This document shows positions 53,896 through 63,305 of a DNA stretch of 64,000 nucleotides, in pieces (within the stretch, counting starts at the first letter, position 1; each line of letters opens with the position of its first letter). The position numbers and the translations under genes were made by a program. The notes under the pieces were generated by a model. That model was not told the DNA's origin, made no database searches, and saw nothing but the letters and a program-made list of their open reading frames with translations. The stretch spans positions 6,572,001-6,636,000 of the forward strand of contig NZ_CP108513.1 of the NCBI RefSeq assembly GCF_035989285.1, written 5' to 3'. Source of the DNA: Streptomyces sp. NBC_01235 (GTDB lineage: Bacteria > Actinomycetota > Actinomycetes > Streptomycetales > Streptomycetaceae).

Positions 53896-54681
53896 ATGGT
53901 TGCTGCTCCTGTTCTGGAGGAGCTGCGGGAGGTCTGCCAGCCGCAGGCGAAGCTCGCCAGCCGCAACGGCGAGCACTGGGCGGGCCGGCTCTACATGCGC
54001 CGCGTCTCGCTCCGCTTCACCCGCCAGCTGGTGCGCACTCGGGTCACCCCCGACCAGCTGACCTGGACGATGGTGGTGTGCGGGGTGCTGTCCGGCGCCG
54101 CGCTGCTCGTCCCGGGGCTGACGGGGGCCGTACTCGCCGCCCTGTTCATGCAGTTGTTCCTGCTCTTCGACTGCGTGGACGGCGAGGTCGCCCGCTGGAA
54201 GGGGCAGAACAGCGCGACCGGCATCTACGTCGACCGGCTCGGCGCCTACCTGGCCGACGCGGCGCTGATGATCGGCTTCGGCTTCCGGGCCGCCGAGTCC
54301 GGGCTCGGCGGCTGGGCGGGCTTCAACGGCTGGGTGTCCCTCGGCCTCGCGACCGCGCTCGGCGTCGTGCTGCTGAAGGCCTCGACCGACCTGGTGGACG
54401 TGGCCCGCGCCCGCCGGGGTCTTGCCGTCGCCGACGACGAGTCCACCGCGCCCCGCTCGCAGGGCGTCGCCTCACTGCGCCGGCTCGCCGCCGCCTTCAA
54501 GATCCACCGGGTCACCAACGGCATCGAGGCCTCCCTCGTCCTGCTGGCCGTCGCGGCCCTGGACGCGGTGACCGGCGGGGTCGAGCCGACCCGCTGGGCG
54601 CTGGCGGCCATCGCCGCGATCACCTGGCTGATGGTCCCGGCCCACCTGCTGTCGATCCTGTCGTCGTCCCGGCTGCGCTGA
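53896..54681 (+). CDS. CDP-alcohol phosphatidyltransferase family protein
   Basis: Protein of 261 aa; GGAAGG lies 8 bases before the ATG at 53896. The catalytic CDP-alcohol motif is clear: DCVDGEVARWKGQNSATG then VDRLGAYLAD (D..DG..AR....G...D...D). It has about six membrane helices. It transfers a phospho-alcohol from a CDP-activated donor in phospholipid or polyol-phosphate synthesis; the acceptor is unknown. The 3' end overlaps the convergent MerR gene by 62 bp. Confidence 0.92.
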   Translation: MVAAPVLEELREVCQPQAKLASRNGEHWAGRLYMRRVSLRFTRQLVRTRVTPDQLTWTMVVCGVLSGAALLVPGLTGAVLAALFMQLFLLFDCVDGEVARWKGQNSATGIYVDRLGAYLADAALMIGFGFRAAESGLGGWAGFNGWVSLGLATALGVVLLKASTDLVDVARARRGLAVADDESTAPRSQGVASLRRLAAAFKIHRVTNGIEASLVLLAVAALDAVTGGVEPTRWALAAIAAITWLMVPAHLLSILSSSRLR

Positions 54682-55576
54682 CGCCGACAGCTGCGGCTGC
54701 GCCGACGTCCTCGTCGTCACCGTTCGGGCTGACGTCGTCGTCGCCGGCTGCGTTGACGCTCTCGGCGTCGTCGCCGTTCGGGCTGACGTCGTCGTCGCCG
54801 GCTGCGTTGACGCTCTCGGCCGTGGCTTCGCCGGTGGTGACGCCGTCGTCTCCGGCCGCGGCGAGGCAGTCCAGGTAGCTGTGCAGACGGCCCGCACCCG
54901 CCAGCATCGCGCGGGTGCGGGCCGTCAGCGACTCCCCGCGCGCCGCGAGCGCCGCCCGCAGCGCCGCCTCGCTGCCGCCCTCCCGGCGCAGCTCCGCCAG
55001 CACCGGGCGGATCTGCGCGAAGAGGTAGTGCCCGCGGCGCAGGGAGTGGACCACCCGGGCGTCGCGCACGTCGGCGGGGCCGAACACGCGGTAACCGGTG
55101 CCGCGTTCACGCGGCGGGGTGAACAGCCCGGCCGCCTCCCACACCCGCAGCGCCGACGTCCGGACGCCCAGCAGCCGGGCGACCTCGCCGATGCGCAGCC
55201 CGGCCGAGCGGGGCGGCGGCACGGATTCCGCCGCCAGCGCCGCCAGGGCCTCGCCCGTCGCCCGCAGGGCGGTGCGCTCCTCGTGCAGCGCGGCGTGGGC
55301 CGCGTCGACGAGGGCGAGGGCGGCCGGGACGTCACCGGCGTGCAGCGTCCGCATGATCCGGGCGGCCGGCACCGGACCGTACCCCTTCACCAGCGCGCGG
55401 TAGGCCAGCAGCGCCTGCCGGTGGACGTCCGTGAAGGTGCGGTAGCCGGACGCCGTGCGCTCGGCCGGAGGCAGGACGCCCGCCTCCTCGTAGTTGCGGA
55501 TCTGCTGCGTCGACAGCCCGGCGAGGCGGGCGAGGTCGACGGAGCGCAGCCGGCCGCCGCCCGCGCGGTCGGTCAT
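54620..55576 (-). CDS. MerR-family regulator with two HTH domains and an acidic repeat tail
   Basis: Protein of 318 aa. First MerR domain: LARLAGLSTQQIRNYEEAG (about residues 15-33). Second: IGEVARLLGVRTSALRVWE (about 129-147). Such tandem-MerR proteins (TioE type) are known in actinomycetes. From about residue 250 the tail is an Asp/Asn-rich sequence built from an 18-residue repeat, present about twice. The tail overlaps the end of the CDP-alcohol gene on the other strand. Confidence 0.88.
   Translation of the reverse strand: MTDRAGGGRLRSVDLARLAGLSTQQIRNYEEAGVLPPAERTASGYRTFTDVHRQALLAYRALVKGYGPVPAARIMRTLHAGDVPAALALVDAAHAALHEERTALRATGEALAALAAESVPPPRSAGLRIGEVARLLGVRTSALRVWEAAGLFTPPRERGTGYRVFGPADVRDARVVHSLRRGHYLFAQIRPVLAELRREGGSEAALRAALAARGESLTARTRAMLAGAGRLHSYLDCLAAAGDDGVTTGEATAESVNAAGDDDVSPNGDDAESVNAAGDDDVSPNGDDEDVGAAAAVGVSAAGTTTGSTAGGPGPSAR
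54713..54820. repeat. 54-bp tandem repeat, two units
   Basis: Units 54713-54766 and 54767-54820 are nearly identical (one difference at position 7). They encode an 18-residue repeat (ESVNAAGDDDVSPNGDD) in the MerR tail. Copy number may vary between strains. Confidence 0.85.
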
Positions 55577-55607
55577 CGGACCACCGTGCTCCCCTCGCGG
55601 CCGGGCC

Positions 55608-56213
55608 TCACGGGCACAGGGAGCGCCAGATCCGGTCCGGAAGCAGCCGCGCCGCCTCGTCGAGGTCCACGTCGTCGATGCCGGACAGCCACCGCCGCGC
55701 GACCCCGACGACCGGTCCCAGGACCAGGGACTCGATCAGCGGCAGCGGCAGCCGCGCCAACTCCCCTGCCTCGATGCGGGGTTGGGTCCATGCGGCGAAG
55801 GCCGACAGCCTGGCCTCCTGGGAGTCGCGCAGTTCCTTGCCCCGGGTCATGCCCTGCTGGTCGGCCCGGGAGGAGTGCAGGAGCAGCGCCGCGTCCCGGT
55901 GGTCGCGGACGAACGCCAGATAGGTCCGCACGATCGCGCGGATGCCCGAGCGTGCCGTGCGGGTGCCGCGCAGGGCGGTGACCAGCTCGCCCAGCAGCCG
56001 GTCCAGCCAGCGCTGCGCCAGCGCGGACAACAGGCCGTCGAGGCTGCCGAAGTGGTGGTAGAGGCTGCCGAGACTGACCCCGCTGGCCTTGGTGACGGCG
56101 CTGACCGTGAAGCCCTGTTCCCCTTCGGCGGCGTACACGCGCAGGGCGACGTCCAGGAGCAACTCGGCGGTGGCCTCGCCGCGCTGCTGCTTGGGGCGCT
56201 GCTTCGTGCTCAT
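55608..56213 (-). CDS. TetR-family regulator
   Basis: Protein of 201 aa from the ATG at 56213. Helix-turn-helix: FTVSAVTKASGVSLGSLYHH. The C-terminal ligand domain has no assigned ligand. It lies 31 bp upstream of the MerR start on the same strand, so the two could be co-transcribed. Confidence 0.9.
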   Translation of the reverse strand: MSTKQRPKQQRGEATAELLLDVALRVYAAEGEQGFTVSAVTKASGVSLGSLYHHFGSLDGLLSALAQRWLDRLLGELVTALRGTRTARSGIRAIVRTYLAFVRDHRDAALLLHSSRADQQGMTRGKELRDSQEARLSAFAAWTQPRIEAGELARLPLPLIESLVLGPVVGVARRWLSGIDDVDLDEAARLLPDRIWRSLCP

Positions 56214-56329
56214 CGAACGCCTGTCCTTGATCGCGCTGTTGTCGCAGTCAGCGTAGAGCACTTGTCTTTCTAGAGTGATTTTCTAGAAAAGGCCTCCGAT
56301 TGGGCTGCCCGCCCCTCCACACTGGGCCC

Positions 56330-57091
56330 GTGTCCTTGCCGGAGATTCCCATATCGCTCACGCCGCAGCAGGCCGCCGCCGGTGCCGTCGTCACCGTCCC
56401 CCTGCCGACCGGTGCCACCCGCGTCCGTATCCCGCCCGCCCGGGACGGCGACCTCGTCCGGGCCACGGTCGGCGACCAGGAGGTGCTGCTGCGCGTCCGC
56501 GTCACCGCCGTCGGCGCGGGCCCTTCGCGCGGCCTCCAGTGGCTCGGGGTGCTCGGCGTCGTCGCCGTGATCGTGTTCGCGGTGGTCCTGGCCGACGGGG
56601 CAGGTGACGACGACGGCAACTCGCCCGCCTCCGCTGCCGGTTCGTCGACGTACGAGCCCTACACCGACGACCCGTACAGCGACGACTCGTACACCGAGGA
56701 CCCCTACTCGCAGGACCCGTACGCCGACGCCACGGACGATCCCGCCACGGGCGACCCCTACGCGGACGACACCGAGGACCCGTACGCCACCGGGGACCCC
56801 TACGCCACCGAGAGCGAGGCCCCCGACCCGTACGAGTCCGGGACCTGCCTCAACGGGACGCTCCCGGACTCCACGACCGCGCAGGAGGTCAGCGGCGTAG
56901 AGGAGGTCTCCTGCTCGGCGTCCGACGCCCACTACCAGGTGATCGAGACGATCCCCTTCACCTCGGACATGAGCAGGTGCGAGGCCGACTCCCGGACGCA
57001 GTACGCGTTCTCGTACCGCTACACGATCAACGGGGCCGCCGTCAACGAGTACGTGTACTGCCTGGTCGGCCTCGGCTCGTACGCGCGCTGA
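56330..57091 (+). CDS. LppU/SCO3897-family membrane protein
   Basis: Protein of 253 aa from the GTG at 56330. Residues 1-65 form a small cytoplasmic beta domain (SLTPQQAAAGAVVTVPLPTG). One membrane helix follows (LGVLGVVAVIVFAVVL, about 77-94), then a spacer of DPY/Asp-rich repeats (about 105-165), then a C-terminal extracytoplasmic domain with four Cys typical of this family. Function unknown. Confidence 0.82.
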   Translation: MSLPEIPISLTPQQAAAGAVVTVPLPTGATRVRIPPARDGDLVRATVGDQEVLLRVRVTAVGAGPSRGLQWLGVLGVVAVIVFAVVLADGAGDDDGNSPASAAGSSTYEPYTDDPYSDDSYTEDPYSQDPYADATDDPATGDPYADDTEDPYATGDPYATESEAPDPYESGTCLNGTLPDSTTAQEVSGVEEVSCSASDAHYQVIETIPFTSDMSRCEADSRTQYAFSYRYTINGAAVNEYVYCLVGLGSYAR

Positions 57092-57110
57092 GAGCGGTGA
57101 CCCGTAGGCC

Positions 57111-57512
57111 TCAGCTCTGCGGAGGCTGCGGGTCCTCGCCGGACTCGCGGCGCTTCAGCTCCTCCTCGCGGCGGCGCAGGTCGGCCTCCCAGTCCTTGAG
57201 GAGCCTCTCGTCCTTCTTGTTCTCGTCCTTCAGGGACTTGAGGAACTCGGGGTTGTCGTCCGGCGCGACGAACTCCGTGCGGTGGCCGCGGTGCCACTCC
57301 GACGGCGTGGCGCCACCCCCGGGCCCGCGGCGCGCCTTGCCGGCCACCAACCAGGCGACCGGCCCGACGAGCACCTCGCCGAAGAGCAGGATGATGATGA
57401 CCCACACCACCTTCGGCAGCCCCCGCACCTCCTCCTCGGGGGTGTTCAGGCAGTCGATGAAGGCATAGATCCACAGCGCCAGGACCAGCAGGAACGGCAG
57501 ATACCTGAGCAT
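57111..57512 (-). CDS. PLDc-N-terminal-domain small membrane protein
   Basis: Protein of 133 aa with two membrane helices (LPFLLVLALWIYAFIDCL and VVWVIIILLFGEVLVGPVAW) as in the phospholipase-D N-terminal module. A charged coiled-coil tail follows (KDENKKDERLLKDWEADLRR). There is no phospholipase domain. Function unknown. Confidence 0.87.
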   Translation of the reverse strand: MLRYLPFLLVLALWIYAFIDCLNTPEEEVRGLPKVVWVIIILLFGEVLVGPVAWLVAGKARRGPGGGATPSEWHRGHRTEFVAPDDNPEFLKSLKDENKKDERLLKDWEADLRRREEELKRRESGEDPQPPQS

Positions 57513-57680
57513 GGCGGCGGGATCTCCCAGAAGACGACGGCGGGGCGCGGGACAGCCCCGGTGACGGGGCCAGGGTAGCGGGTGGCCGCTGTGCCGTCCC
57601 GGGGGGCGACCCCCGGACCCCGGGCAGAAAAGCAGGGGCGGGCGTCAGGACAAAGCGGGCCCTCGGCGATACTGGGTCGC

Positions 57681-59138
57681 ATGGCTTACGACGATCTTCG
57701 TTCCCTGCTCAGGGCACTGGAACGCGAAGGCGACCTCAAGCGCGTCAAGGCCGAGGTCGATCCGTATCTGGAGGTCGGGGAGATCGTCGACCGGGTCCAG
57801 AAGTCCGGTGGCCCGGCGCTGCTCTTCGAGAACGTGAAGGGCTCCACCATGCCCCTCGCGATGAACGTGTTCGGCACCGACCGCCGCCTGCTGAAGGCGC
57901 TGGGGCTGAAGTCCTACGGCGCGATCAGCGAGAAGATCGGCGGCCTGCTGCGCCCCGAGCTGCCGCACGGGTTCGTCGGCGTGCGCGAGGCGTTCGGGAA
58001 GCTCGGCGCGATGACGCACGTGCCGCCGAAGAAGGTGAAGCCGGGGGACGCGCCCGTCCAGGAGGTCGTCCTGTACGGCGACGAGGTCGACCTCGACGCC
58101 CTCCCCGCCCTCTTCACCTGGCCGCAGGACGGCGGCTCCTTCTTCAACCTGGGGCTCACCCACACCAAGGACCCGGAGTCCGGGATCCGCAACCTCGGCC
58201 TGTACCGGCTCCAGCGCCACGACAAGCGCACGATCGGCATGCACTGGCAGATCCACAAGGACAGCCGCAACCACTACCAGGTCGCGGCGCGCAAGGGCGA
58301 GAAGCTCCCCGTGGCGATCGCCTTCGGCTGCCCGCCCGCCGTCACCTACGCCTCCACCGCCCCGCTCCCCGGCGACATCGACGAGTACCTCTTCGCCGGG
58401 TTCATCGCGGGCAGGCGGATCGAGATGGTCGACTGCAAGACGGTGCCGTTGCAGGTGCCGGCGCAGGCGGAGGTCGTGATCGAGGGCTGGCTGGAGCCGG
58501 GCGAGATGCTCCCGGAGGGCCCCTTCGGCGACCACACCGGCTTCTACACCCCGCAGGAGCCGTTCCCGGCCCTGAAGATCGACTGCGTGACGATGCGGAA
58601 GCGGCCGCTGCTCCAGTCGATCGTCGTCGGCCGCCCGCCGACGGAGGACGGCCCCCTGGGCCGCGCCACGGAGCGCTTCTTCCTCCCGCTCCTGAAGATC
58701 ATCGTCCCGGACATCGTGGACTACCACCTCCCCGAGGCCGGCGGCTTCCACAACTGCGCGATCGTCTCGATCGACAAGAAGTACCCCAAGCACGCGCAGA
58801 AGGTCATGCACGCGATCTGGGGCGCCCACATGATGTCCCTGACCAAGCTGATCGTGGTCGTCGACTCCGACTGCGACGTCCACGACCTGCACGAGGTCGC
58901 CTGGCGGGCGCTCGGCAACACGGACTACGCCCGCGACCTGTCCCTCGTCGAAGGCCCCGTCGACCACCTCGACCACGCCTCCTACCAGCAGTTCTGGGGC
59001 GGCAAGGCGGGCATCGACGCCACGAAGAAGTGGCCCGAGGAGGGCTACACACGGGACGGCGGCTGGCCGGAGATGGTCCTGTCCGACCCGGAGACGGCGG
59101 CGAAGGTCGACCGCCGCTGGAAGGAGTACGGGCTGTGA
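57681..59138 (+). CDS. mqnL: Menaquinone-pathway UbiD-family decarboxylase
   Basis: Protein of 485 aa; ATG at 57681. UbiD-type decarboxylases use prenylated FMN. Landmarks: MAYDDLRSLLRALEREGDL, GGPALLFENVKGS, GMHWQIHKD and EGPFGDHTGFYTP. In the futalosine route it removes a carboxyl group from 1,4-dihydroxy-6-naphthoate derivatives. It overlaps the prenyltransferase gene (GTGA), and ubiX for its cofactor follows. Confidence 0.93.
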   Translation: MAYDDLRSLLRALEREGDLKRVKAEVDPYLEVGEIVDRVQKSGGPALLFENVKGSTMPLAMNVFGTDRRLLKALGLKSYGAISEKIGGLLRPELPHGFVGVREAFGKLGAMTHVPPKKVKPGDAPVQEVVLYGDEVDLDALPALFTWPQDGGSFFNLGLTHTKDPESGIRNLGLYRLQRHDKRTIGMHWQIHKDSRNHYQVAARKGEKLPVAIAFGCPPAVTYASTAPLPGDIDEYLFAGFIAGRRIEMVDCKTVPLQVPAQAEVVIEGWLEPGEMLPEGPFGDHTGFYTPQEPFPALKIDCVTMRKRPLLQSIVVGRPPTEDGPLGRATERFFLPLLKIIVPDIVDYHLPEAGGFHNCAIVSIDKKYPKHAQKVMHAIWGAHMMSLTKLIVVVDSDCDVHDLHEVAWRALGNTDYARDLSLVEGPVDHLDHASYQQFWGGKAGIDATKKWPEEGYTRDGGWPEMVLSDPETAAKVDRRWKEYGL

Positions 59139-60037
59139 GTTCCGCATCAGCCGCGATCCCGCAGCCGGGGCGCACCAAGGCGTTCCTGCGCCTGGTGATG
59201 ATCGAGCACTCCGTCTTCGCGCTCCCCTTCGCCTACATCGCCACCCTGACCGCGATGTTCCAGAAGGACGGCAACATCCACTGGGGCAGGCTGCTGCTGG
59301 TCACCGTCTGCATGGTGGGCCTGCGCACCTTCGCCATGGCGGTCAACCGGATCATCGACCGTGAGATCGACGCCCGCAACCCTCGCACGGCCCATCGCGA
59401 ACTGGTGACGGGCGCGATGTCGGTCAAGCACGCCTGGACCGGCGCGCTGATCGCCGTCGCCGTGTTCCTCGGCTCGGCGGCCATGCTCAACCCGCTCTGC
59501 CTCGCCCTCGCCCCCGTCGCGGTCATCCCGATGGTGGTGTATCCGTACGGCAAACGGTTCACGAACTTCCCGCAGGCCATCCTGGGTCTGGCCCAGGCGA
59601 TGGGCCCGATCGGCGGCTGGCTGGCGATCACCGGCGAGTGGTCCTGGGACGCGGTGATCCTGGGCCTGGCGGTGGGCATCTGGATCGGCGGCTTCGACCT
59701 GATCTACGCCTGCCAGGACGTCGAGACCGACCGCGAGATCGGCGTCATGTCGGTCCCGGCCCGCTTCGGCATCCCGGCGGCGATCCGGGGCGCCCGCGTC
59801 TGCCACGCGATCACGACGGCCCTGTTCGTCTGGTACGCCCTCGCCACCGACGCCGGCGCGTTCTTCTGGCTCGGCCTGCTGATCGTCGCGGGCGCGTTCG
59901 TCTACGAGCACACGATCGTGCGGCCCCATGACCTGTCCCGCCTGAACAGGGCGTTCTTCTCGACGAACGGTTTCATCGGCATCAGCCTGTTCGTGTGCGC
60001 GCTGATCGACCTGCTGGTGCGGGGGCTCACGGTGTAG
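59135..60037 (+). CDS. mqnP: UbiA-family prenyltransferase, menaquinone synthesis
   Basis: Protein of 300 aa with about eight membrane helices. The two Asp-rich motifs are NRIIDREIDARNPRT and YACQDVETDREIG. It attaches the polyprenyl chain to the naphthoate precursor at the membrane. The GTG start overlaps the mqnL stop by four bases. Confidence 0.93.
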   Translation: MSSASAAIPQPGRTKAFLRLVMIEHSVFALPFAYIATLTAMFQKDGNIHWGRLLLVTVCMVGLRTFAMAVNRIIDREIDARNPRTAHRELVTGAMSVKHAWTGALIAVAVFLGSAAMLNPLCLALAPVAVIPMVVYPYGKRFTNFPQAILGLAQAMGPIGGWLAITGEWSWDAVILGLAVGIWIGGFDLIYACQDVETDREIGVMSVPARFGIPAAIRGARVCHAITTALFVWYALATDAGAFFWLGLLIVAGAFVYEHTIVRPHDLSRLNRAFFSTNGFIGISLFVCALIDLLVRGLTV

Positions 60038-60170
60038 TCCGTGGCGTGCGACGCGTGGACTCGGTGTACTCCGTATGGGTGAACGGGTGCGCGGAGGGAG
60101 CAAAGGAAGCGCACGGGCTCCACACCCGGCCGGTCCTGAAGACCTTTCCGCCCACCGGTACGCTCAAGGT

Positions 60171-60869
60171 GTGAACGCAGGAGAAACGCAGCGCGTGCCT
60201 TGGATCGTGGGGGTGTCCGGGGCGTCCGGTACGCCCTATGCCGCCGCCGTACTGCGTGCGCTGCTCGCCGTGGGCGAGAGCGTGGACCTGGTGGTCAGCC
60301 GGGCCTCGCGGCTCACGCTGCTCGACGAGACCGGGATCTCCTTCCGGGACGCGCACTGGCGGGACGACCTGCGGGAATGGCTGACGCGGGGGGCCGACGG
60401 CAAGCCGGGCACCTTTGACGTGGACCTCGGCGGCGGCCATGACGTCGACCCGGTGCGGTACTGGGGCGCGGGAGATCTCGCCGCCGGGCCGTCCTCGGGG
60501 TCGTATCCCGCCAAGGGGATGCTGATCGTCCCCGCCTCGACGGCCTGTGTCGCCGGTGTCGCCCTCGGGCTCTCCAAGGACCTCCTCCAGCGGGCGGCGA
60601 GCGTGACGCTCAAGGAGCGCCGGACGCTCGTCGTCGCCGTACGGGAGACGCCGCTGAACGGGCAGACGCTCCGTCACCTCGTCGCCCTGGACGACGCGGG
60701 CGCGAGTGTCGTGCCCGCCTCGCCGGCCTTCTACGCGGGCGCCACCCACATCCAGGACCTGGTGGACTTCGTCGCCGGCCGGGTCCTCGACGCGGCGGGG
60801 GTCGCGCACGGGCTGTATCGCCGGTGGGACGGCGAGCTGGGCGGCGCGAGCGGACCCCGGGCCACGTGA
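60171..60869 (+). CDS. ubiX: UbiX flavin prenyltransferase
   Basis: Protein of 232 aa. GVSGASGTPYAAAVLRALL is the FMN-binding start; MLIVPASTACVAGVALGLS and LKERRTLVVAVRETPLN are typical. It makes prenylated FMN for the UbiD-type decarboxylase encoded 1 kb upstream. An insert at about residues 75-105 (rich in Gly/Asp) is longer than in E. coli UbiX. Confidence 0.93.
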   Translation: MNAGETQRVPWIVGVSGASGTPYAAAVLRALLAVGESVDLVVSRASRLTLLDETGISFRDAHWRDDLREWLTRGADGKPGTFDVDLGGGHDVDPVRYWGAGDLAAGPSSGSYPAKGMLIVPASTACVAGVALGLSKDLLQRAASVTLKERRTLVVAVRETPLNGQTLRHLVALDDAGASVVPASPAFYAGATHIQDLVDFVAGRVLDAAGVAHGLYRRWDGELGGASGPRAT

Positions 60870-60884
60870 ACGCCGTCTGAGCAC

Positions 60885-60926
60885 GTCGCAGTACCTCTCA
60901 GCTCTGTCGCAGTACTTCTCAGCTCT
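60885..60926. promoter_or_regulatory. 21-bp tandem repeat before the Lrp gene
   Basis: GTCGCAGTACCTCTCAGCTC-T and GTCGCAGTACTTCTCAGCTC-T lie head to tail (60885-60905, 60906-60926), with one difference. The 21-bp period equals two helix turns, matching Lrp-type binding along one DNA face. Located 33-74 bases before the start. Confidence 0.6.
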
Positions 60927-60958
60927 TCAGGAACTTTGATCGGAAGGCTTCGATTCGC

Positions 60959-61414
60959 ATGGACGCGGTGGACAGGCAGCTCATCCAGGCCCTGAGGGAG
61001 AACGGCCGGGCCTCCTACGCGGAGTTGGGGCGCCTCGTCGGACTGTCGGGACCCAGTGTCACCGACCGCATCAACCGGCTGGAGGCGGCCGGTGTCATCA
61101 CCGGCTACCGCGCCACGGTGAACGCCGCCCAGCTCGGCCTCGGCGTCACCGCCCTCATCGGCATCTCCCTCTCCGACGCCGCCGACCACGAGGACGTGGC
61201 GAACCGGATGAAGGACCTCAGCGAGATCGAGGACTGCTGGTTCATCGCCGGCGACGACTCGTTCATGCTCAAGGTGCGGGCGAACGACGTGGACGGGCTG
61301 GAGCGGATCATCCGGCGGCTGTCGGGAACGAAGGGCGTCTCCCGGACCCGTACGACCATCGTGCTCTCCACGAAGTGGGAGAACCGGGTCGGGGAGCTGC
61401 CGGAAGAGGTCTGA
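60959..61414 (+). CDS. Lrp/AsnC-family regulator
   Basis: Protein of 151 aa. Helix-turn-helix: ASYAELGRLVGLSGPSVTDR. The C-terminal RAM domain has DCWFIAGDDSFMLKVRANDV and VSRTRTTIVLSTKWE. It lies inside the menaquinone cluster and may control itself or mqnE. Confidence 0.93.
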   Translation: MDAVDRQLIQALRENGRASYAELGRLVGLSGPSVTDRINRLEAAGVITGYRATVNAAQLGLGVTALIGISLSDAADHEDVANRMKDLSEIEDCWFIAGDDSFMLKVRANDVDGLERIIRRLSGTKGVSRTRTTIVLSTKWENRVGELPEEV

Positions 61415-61513
61415 GGAAGAGGCCCGAGCCCGCAGGCCGCAGGCCGGATGGGGGACCCCCGCCCGGAGGGTGGGGGAGTACGTTTAGCAGGTCTGTCTAG
61501 GAGAGGGAACATC

Positions 61514-62677
61514 ATGGACGTCGGGCTCAAGCGCGAGCTGGAGGAGAAGGTCAGGGCCGGTGAGCGGCTGACCCGCGAGGACGGCATCGCGCTGTACGAG
61601 TCGGACGATCTGGCCTGGCTGGGCGGTCTCGCGCACGAGGTGCGCACGCGCAAGAACGGCGACGTCGTCCACTTCAACGTCAACCGTCACCTCAACATGA
61701 CCAACGTGTGCACCGCGTCCTGCGCCTACTGCTCCTTCCAGCGCAAGCCGGGGGAGAAGGACGCGTACACGATGCGCATCGAGGAGGCGGTGAAGCTCGC
61801 CAAGGCGATGGAGAGCGACAACCTCACCGAGCTGCACATCGTCAACGGCCTGCACCCCAACCTGCCGTGGCGCTACTACCCGCGCTCGCTGCGGGAGCTG
61901 AAGGCGGCCCTCCCGGACGTCTCCCTGAAGGCGTTCACGGCGACGGAGATCCACCACTTCGAGACGATCAGCGGCCTGTCGGCGTCCGAGATCCTCGACG
62001 AGCTCATCGACGCGGGCCTGGAGTCGCTGACCGGCGGCGGCGCCGAGATCTTCGACTGGGAGGTCCGCCGGCACATCGTGGACCACCGCACCCACTGGGA
62101 GGACTGGTCGCGGATCCACCGCCTGGCGCACGAGAAGGGTCTCAAGACCCCGTGCACCATGCTGTACGGCCACATCGAGGAGCCGCGCCACCGGGTGGAC
62201 CACGTCCTGCGCCTGCGCGAGCTCCAGGACGAGACCGGCGGCTTCCAGGTCTTCATCCCGCTGCGCTACCAGCACGACTTCGTGGACATGAAGGACGGCA
62301 AGGTCCGCAACCGCCTTCAGGCCCGCACGCAGATGGCCACGGGCGCGGAGGCCCTGAAGACCTTCGCGGTCTCGCGTCTCCTCTTCGACAACGTCCCGCA
62401 CGTCAAGGTCTTCTGGGTCATGCACGGCGTCCAGACCGCGCAGCTCGCCCTCCAGCACGGCGCGGACGACATGGACGGCTCGGTCGTCGAGTACAAGATC
62501 ACGCACGACGCCGACAACTACGGCACCCCGAACAAGCTGACCCGCGAGGACCTGCTGGACCTCATCCGTGACGCCGGCTTCCGCCCGGTGGAACGCAACA
62601 CGCGCTACGAGATCATCCGCGAGTACGACGGCCCCGACCCGGCCCGCCGCGAGGCGCCGCAGCCGATGCGCGTGTGA
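61514..62677 (+). CDS. mqnE: Aminofutalosine synthase (radical SAM)
   Basis: Protein of 387 aa; AGGAGAGGG precedes the ATG at 61514. The [4Fe-4S] motif is CTASCAYCSF (CxxxCxxC). FNVNRHLNMTNVC, ELHIVNGLHPNLPW and LTGGGAEIFDWEVR are MqnE landmarks. It joins the chorismate-derived enolpyruvate product to SAM to give aminofutalosine, the first radical step of the futalosine route. mqnA, mqnC and mqnD are not in this window. Confidence 0.95.
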   Translation: MDVGLKRELEEKVRAGERLTREDGIALYESDDLAWLGGLAHEVRTRKNGDVVHFNVNRHLNMTNVCTASCAYCSFQRKPGEKDAYTMRIEEAVKLAKAMESDNLTELHIVNGLHPNLPWRYYPRSLRELKAALPDVSLKAFTATEIHHFETISGLSASEILDELIDAGLESLTGGGAEIFDWEVRRHIVDHRTHWEDWSRIHRLAHEKGLKTPCTMLYGHIEEPRHRVDHVLRLRELQDETGGFQVFIPLRYQHDFVDMKDGKVRNRLQARTQMATGAEALKTFAVSRLLFDNVPHVKVFWVMHGVQTAQLALQHGADDMDGSVVEYKITHDADNYGTPNKLTREDLLDLIRDAGFRPVERNTRYEIIREYDGPDPARREAPQPMRV

Positions 62678-62736
62678 CACCCGGTCCGTTGGGCCGAAGG
62701 TTGAGCCGCGCGGGCGGTAATGGCTAGCCTGCCACT

Positions 62737-63270
62737 ATGGCCCTTACTTTCACACTCGATCCCGCCGTCACCCCCGCCCTGCGTGACGGCGTCCTCGACC
62801 TCTGGACGGACGTCTCCAACGCGGGCGGGGCCGTCGGTTTCGTGGCGCCGGTGGAGCGGGAGGTGGTCCGGCCGGAGCTGGTCAAACACCTCGCGGCGAT
62901 GGCCGAGGGCCGGCACCGGCTGCTCGTCGGGAAGGACGCGGCGGGAGAGGTCGCCGCGACGGCCTTCTTCTCCTTCAACACGCACCGGTTGCAGACGCAC
63001 TGGGTCTGGCTCTACACGGTGATGGTGCACCCCCGCCACCAGGGCAAGGGGTACGGCCGGGACCTGCTCGCGGCCGCCGCCGACGCGGCCAGAGGCTTCG
63101 AGGGCATCGACGCGATCCGGCTCTCCTGCCGCGGCGGACTCGGCCTGGAACGCTTCTACGGCTCCTGCGGCTACAAGGAGGTCGGCCGGATCCCCGGCGC
63201 CATCCGGGTCGCCCCGGGAGACGACCGCGACGACGTCGTCATGCTGCTGCCGCTGGCCCGAGGCCACTGA
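62737..63270 (+). CDS. GNAT-family acetyltransferase
   Basis: Protein of 177 aa. The acetyl-CoA site is YTVMVHPRHQGKGYGRDLLA. RLSCRGGLGLERFYGSCGYK resembles the C-terminal part. The substrate is unknown. A hairpin follows the stop. Confidence 0.9.
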   Translation: MALTFTLDPAVTPALRDGVLDLWTDVSNAGGAVGFVAPVEREVVRPELVKHLAAMAEGRHRLLVGKDAAGEVAATAFFSFNTHRLQTHWVWLYTVMVHPRHQGKGYGRDLLAAAADAARGFEGIDAIRLSCRGGLGLERFYGSCGYKEVGRIPGAIRVAPGDDRDDVVMLLPLARGH

Positions 63271-63305
63271 CCCGAGGCCGCAGGGGCGGCTGCAAGATCG
63301 GGAGT

